In this document: positions 25,519 through 34,517 of the stretch, piece by piece
Layout of the letters: each line of letters starts with the position of its first letter
How positions within the stretch are numbered: position 1 is the stretch's first letter
Made by a program: the position numbers and the translations under genes
The notes under the pieces: generated by a model
What the model saw: the letters and a program-made list of their open reading frames with translations, nothing else
What the model was told of the DNA's origin: nothing
Databases searched by the model: none
Assembly: GCF_017569225.1 (NCBI RefSeq)
Contig: NZ_CP071868.1
Location: 2,604,001-2,668,000 of the forward strand
Source: Pengzhenrongella sicca
GTDB taxonomy: Bacteria > Actinomycetota > Actinomycetes > Actinomycetales > Cellulomonadaceae
Direction: 5' to 3'
DNA: 64,000 bases

Positions 25519-27569
25519 GAGCCGAGCCCGGCCACGCCGCGATGAACGAGGCGGCCATGGAGGGCATGTCGTTGGACGACATGGTCCGGGACCTGCGGCG
25601 CCGGTTCCTTGTCGCGGCCCTGTTGTCGGTGCCGATCGTGCTGTGGTCCCCCATCGGACGCGAGGTCCTCGGCTTCACGGCCCAGGCACCGTTCGGCCTG
25701 CGTGACGATGCCTTCTCCCTGCTCCTGTCCGTGCCGGTGATCTTCTATGCGGCGTGGATCTTCTTCGTTGGGGCGGTCCACGCGCTGCGCGCGAGGACGC
25801 TGGACATGATGGTGCTCGTCGCGGTCGGTGTCGGTACCGGGTGGACCTACAGCGCCGTCGTCACCCTCACCGGTGGTGGCGAGGTGTTCTACGAGGCGGC
25901 CAGCGTGCTGGCGACCTTTGTGCTGCTCGGGCACTGGCTCGAGATGCGGGCGCGCGGGGGCGCCAACACCGCGGTCCGGACCCTGCTCGAGCTGGCCCCC
26001 GCGACGGCCCTCGTCGTCCGCGACGGCGAACCGGTCGAGGTGCCCACGGGCGAGGTGGCGGTCGGCGATCTGCTGCTCGTGCGCCCCGGCGCTCGCGTGC
26101 CGGTGGACGCGGTCGTGACCGACGGCGAGTCGGACGTCGACGAGTCGATGGTGACCGGTGAGTCCTTGCCGGTCTCCAAGGCGCCTGGCTCGAAGGTCAT
26201 CGGTGCCTCCATCAACACGACCGGGTCGTTGCGTGTGCGCGCGACGAGCGTGGGCGCCGACACCGCGCTGGCACGGATCGTCCTGCTGGTGCAGGAAGCG
26301 CAGAGCTCCAAAGCGCCCGGGCAGCGGCTGGCGGACCGCGCGGCGTTCTGGCTGGTTCTGGTCGCGCTCGTCGGTGGTGCTGCCACGTTCGCGCTCTGGC
26401 TGGCCGCGGGCGAGAGCGCGCAGACCGCGATGCTGTTCGCGATCACGGTCGTGGTGATCACGTGCCCGGACGCGCTCGGGTTGGCCACGCCGACGGCGAT
26501 CATGGTCGGCACCGGCCTAGGGGCCAGCCGCGGGGTGCTGTTCAAGAACGCGACGGCACTGGAGACCTCGGCGCGGATCGACACAGTCGTGATGGACAAG
26601 ACCGGCACCCTCACGCGAGGCACCCCAGCGGTGACCGACGTCGTGGCCTCCGGGATGACCGAGACCGAGATGCTGACCCTGGCCGCCGCCGTCGAGCGCG
26701 AGTCGCAGCACCCGCTCGCCCGGGCCATCGTGGCGCTCGCGGACGAGCGCGACCTTGAGAGGCTGGCTGCGACCGGCTTCCGCGACGTGCCCGGCCAGGG
26801 CAGCTCCGCGCAGGTCGATCGACGCCGCCTCCTGGTCGGCAACCGGCGCCTCATGAGCGCCGAGAGCGTCGCCCTCGACACGATGGGGGCGCGCCACGAC
26901 GACCTGGCGGCCCAGGGCCGCACCGTGGTGCTCATCGCCGTCGACGGGCGTGCGGTCGGCGTGATCGCCCTGGCGGACGCGCCGCGGGCGACCGCCGCGG
27001 CGGCGGTCGACGCGTTGCACCGCGCGGGCATCGCCGTCGTCATGCTCACCGGCGACAACGAGGCGACCGCCCGGAGGATCGCCGCTCAGCTCGGGATCGA
27101 CACAGTGATCGCGGAGGTCCTGCCAGCAGACAAGGCCGCCGCGATCGCCGGGCTGCAGCAGGCCGGTCAGCGTGTGGCGATGGTCGGGGACGGCGTCAAC
27201 GACGCCCCCGCCCTGGCCACGGCCGATCTTGGCGTTGCCATCGGCGCGGGGACCGACGTCGCCATCGAGACCGCCGACGTCGTCCTGATGCGCTCAGACC
27301 CGCTCGATGTCCCCGTGGCGCTGCGCATCGGCGCTGGCACGCGGCGCACGATGCGGCAGAACCTGGGGTGGGCCATCGGGTACAACGCGATCGCGCTACC
27401 GATCGCGGCTGGCGTGTTCGCGCCCGCGTTCGGGTTGGTGCTGCGACCGGAGATCGCGGCACTGACGATGTCCGGGTCGTCGCTGATCGTCGCGGTTAAC
27501 GCGCTGTTCCTCAAGCGGCTGCGGCTACCCGCCCGTGAACAGGTCGAATCCCTGACAACGGTGCACTGA
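25515..27569 (+). CDS. heavy-metal P1B-type ATPase with CPD motif (copper-type)
   Basis: A 684-residue transport ATPase with about eight membrane helices. It contains DESMVTGESLPVSK (actuator, TGES), MDKTGTLTRG with phosphorylated Asp361, SQHPLA, MLTGDNEATARRIA and MVGDGVNDAPALA. The metal-site motif in helix 6 is ITCPDALGLATP: Cys317-Pro-Asp, where CopA has CPC and CopB has CPH. No N-terminal heavy-metal-associated domain is present; the N-terminus is short with HAAMNEAAMEGM. Helix 7-8 residues (GYNAIALPIAAGVF, MSGSSLIVAVNALFLKR) look CopB-like. Copper efflux is likely; the metal is not proven. Confidence 0.9.
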   Translation: MRAEPGHAAMNEAAMEGMSLDDMVRDLRRRFLVAALLSVPIVLWSPIGREVLGFTAQAPFGLRDDAFSLLLSVPVIFYAAWIFFVGAVHALRARTLDMMVLVAVGVGTGWTYSAVVTLTGGGEVFYEAASVLATFVLLGHWLEMRARGGANTAVRTLLELAPATALVVRDGEPVEVPTGEVAVGDLLLVRPGARVPVDAVVTDGESDVDESMVTGESLPVSKAPGSKVIGASINTTGSLRVRATSVGADTALARIVLLVQEAQSSKAPGQRLADRAAFWLVLVALVGGAATFALWLAAGESAQTAMLFAITVVVITCPDALGLATPTAIMVGTGLGASRGVLFKNATALETSARIDTVVMDKTGTLTRGTPAVTDVVASGMTETEMLTLAAAVERESQHPLARAIVALADERDLERLAATGFRDVPGQGSSAQVDRRRLLVGNRRLMSAESVALDTMGARHDDLAAQGRTVVLIAVDGRAVGVIALADAPRATAAAAVDALHRAGIAVVMLTGDNEATARRIAAQLGIDTVIAEVLPADKAAAIAGLQQAGQRVAMVGDGVNDAPALATADLGVAIGAGTDVAIETADVVLMRSDPLDVPVALRIGAGTRRTMRQNLGWAIGYNAIALPIAAGVFAPAFGLVLRPEIAALTMSGSSLIVAVNALFLKRLRLPAREQVESLTTVH

Positions 27570-27628
27570 TCGGATCCGTCGCGTCGCCGGCAGACGTCCC
27601 CCGTCGCGGCGGGCGTCAGGATGGGCAC

Positions 27629-28366
27629 ATGTCTGTTCCTGCGGCCGAGCCCCGAATCCCCCACACCGGCGGGCCACGCGTGCTCGTCGTGGACGACGAG
27701 GTTCCCCTGGCGCGACTCGTCGCCGGGTACCTGCGCAGGGACGGCTTCGAGGTCGAGACCGTCGCCGACGGCGAGGGGGCGATCGCACGCGCCCGTGCCT
27801 GGCGGCCCGCGGTGATCGTGCTCGACCTGGGGCTGCCCGGCGTCGACGGCACTGAGGTGTGCCGCGCGGTGCGGGCCTTCTCCGACTGCTACATCGTCAT
27901 GCTCACCGCCCGGGTCGACGAGATCGACAAGCTCGTGGGCCTGTCCGTGGGGGCCGACGACTACCTCACCAAACCCTTCAGCCCCCGCGAGCTGGTCGCC
28001 CGCGTGCGCGCCATGCTGCGCCGGCCGCGCCTGGATGCCGCAGAAGCGGCACCGGAGCTGCCGATCAGCAGGTTCGGGGAGCTGTCGGTCGACGTCGTCG
28101 GCCGCGAAGTTCGGGTCGCGGGAGCGCCGGTGTCGCTCACCAAGACGGAGTTCGACATCCTTGCGGCGCTCGCGGCCCGCCCGGGCATGGTGTTCACCAG
28201 AGGCCAGCTCATCGAGGCGGTCTGGGGCGGGGTCTGGCTCGGGGACGAGCACCTGGTTGACGTCCACATCGGCCACGTACGCCGCAAGCTGGGAGACGAC
28301 CCCGCGGCGCCAGTGTTCATCCGGACCGTTCGAGGAGTGGGGTATCGGATGGGGCTGGGCCGATGA
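27629..28366 (+). CDS. OmpR-family response regulator
   Basis: A 245-residue regulator. The receiver domain spans residues 17-130 with the acidic pair DDE, phosphoacceptor Asp66 (VIVLDLGLPG), Thr93 and Lys115 (YLTKPFSP). The winged-helix output domain spans about 145-243 (SLTKTEFDILAALAARPGMVFTRGQLIEAVWG ... VHIGHVRRKLGDD ... IRTVRGVGYRMG). Its stop overlaps the histidine kinase start by 4 nt. Position after the metal ATPase suggests it senses copper or envelope stress, like CusR/CopR; the direct repeat at 24690 is a candidate target. Confidence 0.92.
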   Translation: MSVPAAEPRIPHTGGPRVLVVDDEVPLARLVAGYLRRDGFEVETVADGEGAIARARAWRPAVIVLDLGLPGVDGTEVCRAVRAFSDCYIVMLTARVDEIDKLVGLSVGADDYLTKPFSPRELVARVRAMLRRPRLDAAEAAPELPISRFGELSVDVVGREVRVAGAPVSLTKTEFDILAALAARPGMVFTRGQLIEAVWGGVWLGDEHLVDVHIGHVRRKLGDDPAAPVFIRTVRGVGYRMGLGR

Positions 28367-29493
28367 GCCGCGCCTGGCCCACCATCACACGCGGCCTCCG
28401 CACGCGGCTGTTGTTCTCGATCGCCGTCGTGGTGATCATCGGGGGCGCGACCGCGTGGTTCGTGGTCGTCGGCGTCGGACCCGCGATCTTCCACGACCAC
28501 ATGGTCCACCTCGGGGGCGCAAGCGAATCCGCGACCCTGCACGCCGAGCAAGCGTTCCGCACCGCGTCCGCGCTCTCGCTCGCGCTCGCCCTCGCGGCAG
28601 CGCTACTGACCTCCGTCGCGGTGAGCTTCCTCCTGACCCGTCGCATCACCCGGTCCCTGGCACCCGTCACTGAGGCGGCCGGGCGCGTCGCCGACGGCGA
28701 CTACTCCGCCCGGGTGCCGCCGGTGGGGATGGGCGCCGAGTTCGACGACTTGGCCACGGCGTTCAACACGATGGCCGGCGACCTCGGCCGCGTCGAGGCG
28801 AGCCGCTCGCGGCTGCTCGGCGACCTCGCTCACGAGATGCGTACCCCCGTCGCCACCCTCGGCGCCTACTTGGAAGCGATATCCGACGGCTTCGAGCACG
28901 CCGACGCGCCAACGTTGGCCATGCTCCGCGATCAGGTCGCCCGGTTGTCGCGGCTGGGCGAGGACATCGCCTTGGTCACCACAGCCGAGGAGGGCCGACT
29001 GACGATGCGCCGCACGACGCTGAGCGTCACGCAGATCGTCGCCAGCGCCACCGCCCAGGCCGCCGGCCGCTACACCACGCGCGGAGTGGATCTCGTCGTC
29101 CGCGTGGCACCCGCCGCCGTATCCGCACGTGTGGACGCCGACCGGGACCGGATCGCCCAGGTGCTGACCAACCTGCTCGACAACGCGCTGCGCCACACCG
29201 CCGCCGACGGCCGGGTCGACGTGATGGTCGACGTGGTGGGCGAGGCGGTCCGCCTCGTGGTGGCCGACGACGGCGACGGCATCGCGCGCGAGCACCTCCC
29301 GTACGTGTTCGACCGGTTCTATCGGATCGACTCCGCCCGCGACCGGGGCCACGGTGGATCCGGAATCGGCCTCGCGATCGCCAAGGTCGTCACCGAGGCA
29401 CACGGCGGAACCATCACGGCGCACAGCGACGGCTTGCGCCGTGGTGCGGTGTTCACGGTCGCCCTTCCGCTCGCGCCGGCTACCGGGACCTAG
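28363..29493 (+). CDS. sensor histidine kinase
   Basis: A 376-residue membrane kinase: helix 1 at about residues 17-37, a very short external loop with HDHMVHLGGASESATLHAE, helix 2 at about 66-88, HAMP domain (RRITRSLAPVTEAAGRVADGDYSARV), dimerisation helix with the phosphorylated His in LLGDLAHEMRTPVATL, and ATPase boxes NLLDNALRHT, ADDGDGI and HGGSGIGLAIAKVVTEAHGG. The external loop is under 30 residues and has several His and a Met that could bind a metal. Coupled to the regulator upstream. Confidence 0.92.
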   Translation: MSRAWPTITRGLRTRLLFSIAVVVIIGGATAWFVVVGVGPAIFHDHMVHLGGASESATLHAEQAFRTASALSLALALAAALLTSVAVSFLLTRRITRSLAPVTEAAGRVADGDYSARVPPVGMGAEFDDLATAFNTMAGDLGRVEASRSRLLGDLAHEMRTPVATLGAYLEAISDGFEHADAPTLAMLRDQVARLSRLGEDIALVTTAEEGRLTMRRTTLSVTQIVASATAQAAGRYTTRGVDLVVRVAPAAVSARVDADRDRIAQVLTNLLDNALRHTAADGRVDVMVDVVGEAVRLVVADDGDGIAREHLPYVFDRFYRIDSARDRGHGGSGIGLAIAKVVTEAHGGTITAHSDGLRRGAVFTVALPLAPATGT

Positions 29494-29549
29494 GTGCAAC
29501 CTCCGCGCGGGCGAACAGCGATCATGCGCGAGTGACGACGGTCGTGGCT

Positions 29550-30023
29550 CTACCCGGGGGGACGTTCCTTCTTGCCCGCCTTCAAGAGGTCGACCATCTC
29601 CACGATTCGCGGGGCCCGTAGCTCAGGCCGTCGCTTGGTGGCGTCGATCCAGGTGAGAAACGCCTTCCGGTAGAACTGGGCCAGTCCGTCGAAGAACAGT
29701 CCGGCCGCCGGCTCTGCCTCGAGTGCCTCGAGGACGTCCGGCGCGAGGTCCCCCCGCTGGGGACCCTCCGGTACCAGGATGACCGAGACCTGGTCACCGG
29801 CTCGCACACCACAGTCACGCCGCCACGCCGCGCCCAGCACGATTCCTGGCCCGCCGTCGTAGCTCTCGATGACGCCGCGCACCCCCCTGCCAGCTACCGT
29901 GCCGGCAACATGGTGGGCCGACTTGTGCCCCCACGCGTCGTCCGGATCGAAGGGGATCGGAACGATCACGCGACCTCGGTCGCTCTCGACAACGGTCACG
30001 GTGAACCGACGTGGTACCGACAT
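29550..30023 (-). CDS. DUF1905 / YdeI-OmdA domain protein
   Basis: A 157-residue protein. The N-terminal half (VIVPIPFDPDDAWGHKSAHHVAGTV ... RGVIESYDGGPGIVLGAAWRRDCGVRAGDQVSVIL) is the DUF1905 beta-barrel; the C-terminal half (LEALEAEPAAGLFFDGLAQFYRKAFLTWIDATKRRPELRAPRIVEMVDLLKAGKK) is the YdeI/OmdA bacteriocin-protection-like region. Molecular function unknown. An upstream ATG at 30134 would add 37 residues that do not fit the family. Alone on the minus strand. Confidence 0.8.
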   Translation of the reverse strand: MSVPRRFTVTVVESDRGRVIVPIPFDPDDAWGHKSAHHVAGTVAGRGVRGVIESYDGGPGIVLGAAWRRDCGVRAGDQVSVILVPEGPQRGDLAPDVLEALEAEPAAGLFFDGLAQFYRKAFLTWIDATKRRPELRAPRIVEMVDLLKAGKKERPPG

Positions 30024-30143
30024 CGCCACATCGTCGCACCGGTAGGCCACTGACGACGTCCCTGGCAGGCTGACCACGGCCCCGGCCGCGATCAAGTGAG
30101 CGCGGGTGCAGCGGCAGGCCGAGAGCCCGGGCACACCACACGG

Positions 30144-31034
30144 TCACCAGTTCTGGCTCGAACCACCGCCGCCCTCGCCGTCGCCGTCCTCGTCGGCCTC
30201 CTCCTGGAGCTCCTGCTCGCGCCCGTTGGCCGCCTCGGCGTTGCGCTCGGCGAGGTCGGCCTGGCGCGCCGCCTCCAGCTCTTCGGGCGTCCCGGTCGGT
30301 GCGGGCTCGGGTTCGGGCTGGTCATCCGGGTCGACGGCCGCGGCGGCCGCCTCCTGCTCCTTCTCGTCGAGCCGGCCCTGCGCCGCGTCGCTCGCGGACG
30401 ACGCCGCCGACGACTGGCTCTCGCAGCCCGGCAGCGCGCGCAGATCCGTGGCGTCGGAGTACAGGTCCGCGGCGAAGTCGAAGTCGCTGCGGGCCCAGTC
30501 CTCGAGCTCGTCGGGGTCCCGCTCGGTGCCGTCCCCGTAGGGGTCGAGGACCTCGTCGTCGTACGGCTCGCCGGCATCGCGTGCCGCCAGGGCGACGCGC
30601 ACCTCGGCGGCCTCGAGGACCCGGCGGTCGGCACTGGCGACGACATCGTCACCCGCCGCCTCGTTCGCCAGCGCCAGGTTGGTCTGGACCATGCACAGCG
30701 CGTCGTCGGGCGCGAGCTCGAGCGCCCGCTCGAGGTCGTCCAGCGCCGACCAGTTCTGCTCGGACAGGTAGTAGGCGGTCCCGGAGTCGAAGTACGCCTT
30801 CCACCGCTCGACGGGCGGGAAGCCGTGCAGGCGGGCGTAGTGCGGCGCCGCGAGCCGGTACTCCCCCGCGTCGTACTCGGCGCCGGCCGCCGAGACGGTC
30901 GCCGGTGCCGTGATCAGGCGCAGGCCGAACACGAGCGCGGTGCCCCACAGCGGGGCGGTCGCCAGCAGCAGGCGCCGACGCCGGCGGCGCCGGAGCGCGT
31001 CGGGTGTGCGGGGCGGCTTGGTGCGTCGGCTCAC
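30144..31034 (-). CDS. TPR-type protein, last gene of the MoxR/VWA operon
   Basis: A 296-residue protein with a basic N-terminus, one membrane helix (LLLATAPLWGTALVFGLRLI), then a tetratricopeptide region (AGEYRLAAPHYARLHGFPPVERWKAYFDSGTAYYLSEQNWSALDDLERALELAPDD...). The C-terminal 100 residues are highly acidic and Gln/Ala-rich, ending in GGGGSSQNW. It equals the BatE/BatB-type TPR partner found in aerotolerance (Bat) operons. GTG start overlaps the preceding stop by 4 nt. Confidence 0.75.
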   Translation of the reverse strand: MSRRTKPPRTPDALRRRRRRRLLLATAPLWGTALVFGLRLITAPATVSAAGAEYDAGEYRLAAPHYARLHGFPPVERWKAYFDSGTAYYLSEQNWSALDDLERALELAPDDALCMVQTNLALANEAAGDDVVASADRRVLEAAEVRVALAARDAGEPYDDEVLDPYGDGTERDPDELEDWARSDFDFAADLYSDATDLRALPGCESQSSAASSASDAAQGRLDEKEQEAAAAAVDPDDQPEPEPAPTGTPEELEAARQADLAERNAEAANGREQELQEEADEDGDGEGGGGSSQNW

Positions 31035-32131
31035 GGCGCTGACCTCCGGGTACGCGGACCCCGGGCACGGCCGCGGCGGGTCGCGGCGCCCCACGCCTCG
31101 CCGGCGAGCAGCACGACGGCAAGCGCGGCGAACGGCCAGGTCAGGTCCGAGTACGTGGTCACGTCGCGGCGGCCGTCCGCCGCGAGCTGGTCGGGATCGA
31201 CGCCTGCGACGATCGACGCGGTCTCGGCCGGGCCGGTGCGGTGCACGTACGCCACCCCGAGCTGGTCGGCGGTCGCCTGCAGCGTGGCCTCGTCGAGGCG
31301 TGAGAGGGCGTCGCTCTCGCCGTCCTGGATGTACGGCGCGTCCGGGTCGAGGACGAACGCGCCGTCGTAGGACCGCATCCGTCCGCCCGCCTCGGTCCCG
31401 TAGCCGAGGACCGCGCCGCCGTCGACGAGCGGGGCCAGGTCCGCGTACGACGCGGGCTCGCCGTCGGCCGTCTGCTCGCCGTCGGACAGGAAGAACACGA
31501 GCCGCACGTGCGACGGGTTGCGGTCGGCCGCGCCCGCGAGGGCCGACCTGAGCGCCGCGAGCGGCCGGTCGGTCAGCGAGCCCTGCGAGTACGCCGTGAT
31601 CTCCTGCCGCACGGTCTGCGCCCAGGTCCCGACCGCTCGCGCGTCGCTCGTCAGCGGCAGCTGGCGGCTCGCCTGACTGTCGAACGTCAGCACCGAGTAG
31701 CGCGCACCGGGGACGTCGGCGACGAGGCTGACGACGTCGGCGCGCGCCCCGTCGAGACGCGTGCCGCCCGCCGCGAGCTCCCCGTCGCCCGCAGTCGCGG
31801 CGGCGACGTCCGCGTCCGCGTCGGCGACGCCCGTGCCCCAGTCCTCGGCCGCCATCGACCCGGTCCGGTCGACGACGAAGAACATCTCGACGTCGACGCC
31901 CGCCGCGTCCTCCTGGCTCGTCGCCGTCGCGGGGCACAGCCCGATGACGGCGACGACGGCGACGAGCGCGGCGCGGCGAATCCACGCGAGCCGTGTCGCG
32001 CCGTCGGCCGGACCCGCTCGGCCAGCAGCGCCCGAGCGCCCAGAGCGGACCGCCTGGACGACCGCCAGCACGAGCACGGGTCCGAGCGTTGCCATGAGCG
32101 CCCAGAGCGGCCAGATCATCCGCAGCGTCAT
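31031..32131 (-). CDS. VWA domain membrane protein (BatB-like)
   Basis: About 366 residues: N-terminal helices (MIWPLWALMATLGPVLVLAVVQAV; AALVAVVAVIGLCPATATS), then a von Willebrand A domain with MIDAS start VEMFFVVDRTGSMAAED, and later FFLSDGEQTADGE, and a C-terminal helix (LTWPFAALAVVLLAGEAWG). In the MIDAS motif the second position is Thr-Gly-Ser (D-x-T-G-S) rather than DxSGS. ATG at 32131 overlaps the previous stop. Works with the other VWA protein in the periplasm-facing space. Confidence 0.82.
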   Translation of the reverse strand: MTLRMIWPLWALMATLGPVLVLAVVQAVRSGRSGAAGRAGPADGATRLAWIRRAALVAVVAVIGLCPATATSQEDAAGVDVEMFFVVDRTGSMAAEDWGTGVADADADVAAATAGDGELAAGGTRLDGARADVVSLVADVPGARYSVLTFDSQASRQLPLTSDARAVGTWAQTVRQEITAYSQGSLTDRPLAALRSALAGAADRNPSHVRLVFFLSDGEQTADGEPASYADLAPLVDGGAVLGYGTEAGGRMRSYDGAFVLDPDAPYIQDGESDALSRLDEATLQATADQLGVAYVHRTGPAETASIVAGVDPDQLAADGRRDVTTYSDLTWPFAALAVVLLAGEAWGAATRRGRARGPRTRRSAP

Positions 32132-33144
32132 GAGCGCAGCCTCCATCGCAGCAGCACGAGCGCGACGACCGAGACGACGAGGATGGCGAACCAGGGCTCA
32201 GGGCGGTCGGTATCGACGATCTCGGGCGCGGCGTCGAGGTCGACGGCCTGCTGGGCCTGGATGTCGGCGACGATCCCCGCGATCGCGGCGGGATCGTCCG
32301 CGGTGAAGTACAGCCCGTCCACCGCGAGGACCTCCTCGCGATACTCGGACTCCTGCGGCCCCCCGCGCAGGTCGTCCTCGCCGCCGAACAGCCCGACGAG
32401 CGAGACGTCGCGACCGTCGACAAGCTCGACGGCCTGCGGCAGCGTGTACAGCGGCTCGCCCGACACATAGTTGTCGGTCGCCAGGATGATCGAGCGCGAC
32501 CGGTCGGTGGCCTGCTCGTCGAACTGCAGCGCGCACGCCGCGAGGCCGTCGCCGATGAGCGACGCCTCGTCGGGGATGCCGGCGGTCCCCGCGAGGAACG
32601 CCAGCAGCCGGTCGAACTCGGCCATCTGGTCGGCGTCCTCGTAGTCGACCGAGTCGAAGTCGAACGCGAGGGCCCCGGACGCCTCGTTCAGCTCCTCGAG
32701 CGCGAGCGTGTAGTCGTCGGTCAGGGGAAAGACCGTGCGTGACGTCGAGTCGAACACCGACAGCGCGATCCGCTCCCCCGCGAAGCTGTCGACGAGCGTC
32801 GCGAAGGTCTCCACGATCGCGGTGTCGAACGGGATCATCGAGCCGGACACGTCGAGGCACAGGACGATGTCGCGGCTCCCGAGCCGCTCGACGCGGACCT
32901 CGCGCTCGACCGGCCGCGCGGCGATCACCCCGGCGCTGAGCGCGGCCGCGACCAGAGAGACAGCCGCGACGACCCGCAGCGTCCGGTAGCGGCGCAGCCA
33001 CCGGCGCACCTGTGGCACCTGCGCGACCCAGGCCGAGCCCGAGACCGGGAGCGCACCGCGGCCCGGGCCTCGCCGGCGGGCGAGGAGCCAGGCGACGGCG
33101 ACGATCACGACGAGACCGAGCGCGGCCGGCCACATGAGCGTCAC
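32128..33144 (-). CDS. VWA domain membrane protein (BatA-like)
   Basis: About 338 residues. N-terminal helix (ALGLVVIVAVAWLLA), second helix (VVAAVSLVAAALSAGVIA), then a von Willebrand A domain starting DIVLCLDVSGSMIPFDT with an intact DxSGS MIDAS motif, and a C-terminal helix (PWFAILVVSVVALVLL) with basic end. Matches BatA of Bat/MoxR operons. The GTG at 33144 overlaps the previous stop; ATG at 33135 is the other in-frame option. Confidence 0.82.
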   Translation of the reverse strand: MTLMWPAALGLVVIVAVAWLLARRRGPGRGALPVSGSAWVAQVPQVRRWLRRYRTLRVVAAVSLVAAALSAGVIAARPVEREVRVERLGSRDIVLCLDVSGSMIPFDTAIVETFATLVDSFAGERIALSVFDSTSRTVFPLTDDYTLALEELNEASGALAFDFDSVDYEDADQMAEFDRLLAFLAGTAGIPDEASLIGDGLAACALQFDEQATDRSRSIILATDNYVSGEPLYTLPQAVELVDGRDVSLVGLFGGEDDLRGGPQESEYREEVLAVDGLYFTADDPAAIAGIVADIQAQQAVDLDAAPEIVDTDRPEPWFAILVVSVVALVLLRWRLRS

Positions 33145-33635
33145 CACGTGTCGATCACCTCCCGGGCCCGGTCGGTCGACGCGCTGACCGTGCGCTTCGA
33201 GCGCGGCGCGAACGCCCCCGGGGAGAGCCTGTCGAGCAGCGCGCTCATCCGGATCGCACCCCCGAGCGCTCGCACCTCGCGCACGGTCAGCACGGTCATG
33301 TCGACCCCCATGCGGGCGGTGCCGAACGACCGGGCGATCACGCTGAGCTCGAGGTGCGCGTCGCGGCTCGAGATCGCGCCCGCCTTGCTGCGGCGCGCGA
33401 CGTCGTCGAGGCGGGCCAGATGCGCGTCGCGCAGCGCGCGGTACGGGTCGACGCGCGCGCGGGACGGAGCGTCGGCGGGCTTCGTGGCGTCGACGACGAC
33501 GTCGGTCGGCGCAGCGCGGCGGGTGCGCCAGACGACCAGGACGAACCACGCGACGACGAGCAGCAGGAGCAGCGCTCCGAGCGCGGGCACCCACCACGAG
33601 TACGCGACGGGCGGGTACAGCTCATCGGAGGGCAT
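33141..33635 (-). CDS. membrane-anchored protein of the MoxR/VWA operon
   Basis: A 164-residue protein: PPVAYSWWVPALGALLLLLVVAWFVLVVW forms one membrane helix near the N-terminus, followed by a cytoplasmic helical domain (VDPYRALRDAHLARLDDVARRSKAGAISSRDAHLELSVIARSFG). The pattern fits the DUF4381/BatC-like gene that sits between DUF58 and VWA genes in such operons. It overlaps the DUF58 gene by 14 nt. Confidence 0.72.
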   Translation of the reverse strand: MPSDELYPPVAYSWWVPALGALLLLLVVAWFVLVVWRTRRAAPTDVVVDATKPADAPSRARVDPYRALRDAHLARLDDVARRSKAGAISSRDAHLELSVIARSFGTARMGVDMTVLTVREVRALGGAIRMSALLDRLSPGAFAPRSKRTVSASTDRAREVIDTW

Positions 33636-34512
33636 GGCGCCGCTGTCCGAGCATCGAGATGAGCTGGATGAGTGCGTCGTCGGTCCCGGCCATGACGACC
33701 CCGAGGACCCGCGCGTCCCGCAGCACGCCCGCGGCGCGCGCCCGGCGCTCGGCGCGCGCGTCAGTGACGGCCCGTTCGAGGCCGCGGCGTCCACGCAGGA
33801 ACGCGGGCCACGAGCGCCCGTCCTCGACGTCCTGCGCGTGCGCCCCGGTCGGGTCGGCGTTCGCGACGGCGAGGACGAGCACCTCGTGCCGCGTGCGCAA
33901 GAGCCGGAGCGTCTGCGCGTGCTCGGGCCCGGGACGCTCCTCGTCGGTGACGAGCACGACGAGCGAGCGTCGGGGGAAGAGCGTGAGGACGCGCTCGACG
34001 AGCCGGTCGAGGTCGCCCGCGGGCGCCGCGCCGTCGTAGGCCTCCTCGAGGCGGCGCAGGACGAGCTCGAGGTGCGCGCTGCCACCGCGCGCGGGCAGGA
34101 GCACGGTGCGCTCCGCGTCGACCGCCACCAGGCCGACGCGGTCGCCGCGGTCGTGCGCGACGAACGCGAGGACCGCTGCCGCGAAGCCGGCGACCTCGGC
34201 CTTGGGCTCGCCGCTCGCTGCGGTCGCCGACATCGCGATCCCGGTGTCGACCGCGAGGATCACGTCGAGGTTGTTCTGCCGGACGTACCGCTTGATGATC
34301 GGGATGCCGGAGCGCGCGCTCGACTTCCAGTCGATGTCGCCCACGTCGTCGCCCGGGGAGTACAGCGACAGGTCGTCGAAGTCCTGGCCCTGGCCCCGGT
34401 AGATCGACAGGTGCCGACCGTCGAGCAGGCCGACCGCGCGCTGGTTGAACGGCAGCTCGAGCCGGGCGCGGATCTGCGCGAGCCGCGAGACGTCGGGCCG
34501 GTGACCGGGCAC
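33622..34512 (-). CDS. DUF58 domain-containing protein
   Basis: A 296-residue protein starting at GTG. It contains the family hallmark YSPGDDVGDIDWKSSARSGIPIIKRYVRQNNLDVILAVDTGIAM, where DUF58 leads into a degenerate VWA-like fold. Usually encoded next to MoxR, whose ATPase is thought to remodel VWA proteins. No membrane helix is evident. Only 5 bp separate it from the moxR stop. Confidence 0.88.
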   Translation of the reverse strand: MPGHRPDVSRLAQIRARLELPFNQRAVGLLDGRHLSIYRGQGQDFDDLSLYSPGDDVGDIDWKSSARSGIPIIKRYVRQNNLDVILAVDTGIAMSATAASGEPKAEVAGFAAAVLAFVAHDRGDRVGLVAVDAERTVLLPARGGSAHLELVLRRLEEAYDGAAPAGDLDRLVERVLTLFPRRSLVVLVTDEERPGPEHAQTLRLLRTRHEVLVLAVANADPTGAHAQDVEDGRSWPAFLRGRRGLERAVTDARAERRARAAGVLRDARVLGVVMAGTDDALIQLISMLGQRRHALR

Positions 34513-34517
34513 GGTGG

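Noticed and set aside
31035-32468. N-terminal extension of the TPR gene frame into the VWA gene
   Set aside because: Sequence is repetitive Arg/Gly/Ala in the region of the VWA frame; the family start with a GTGA overlap is at 31034.
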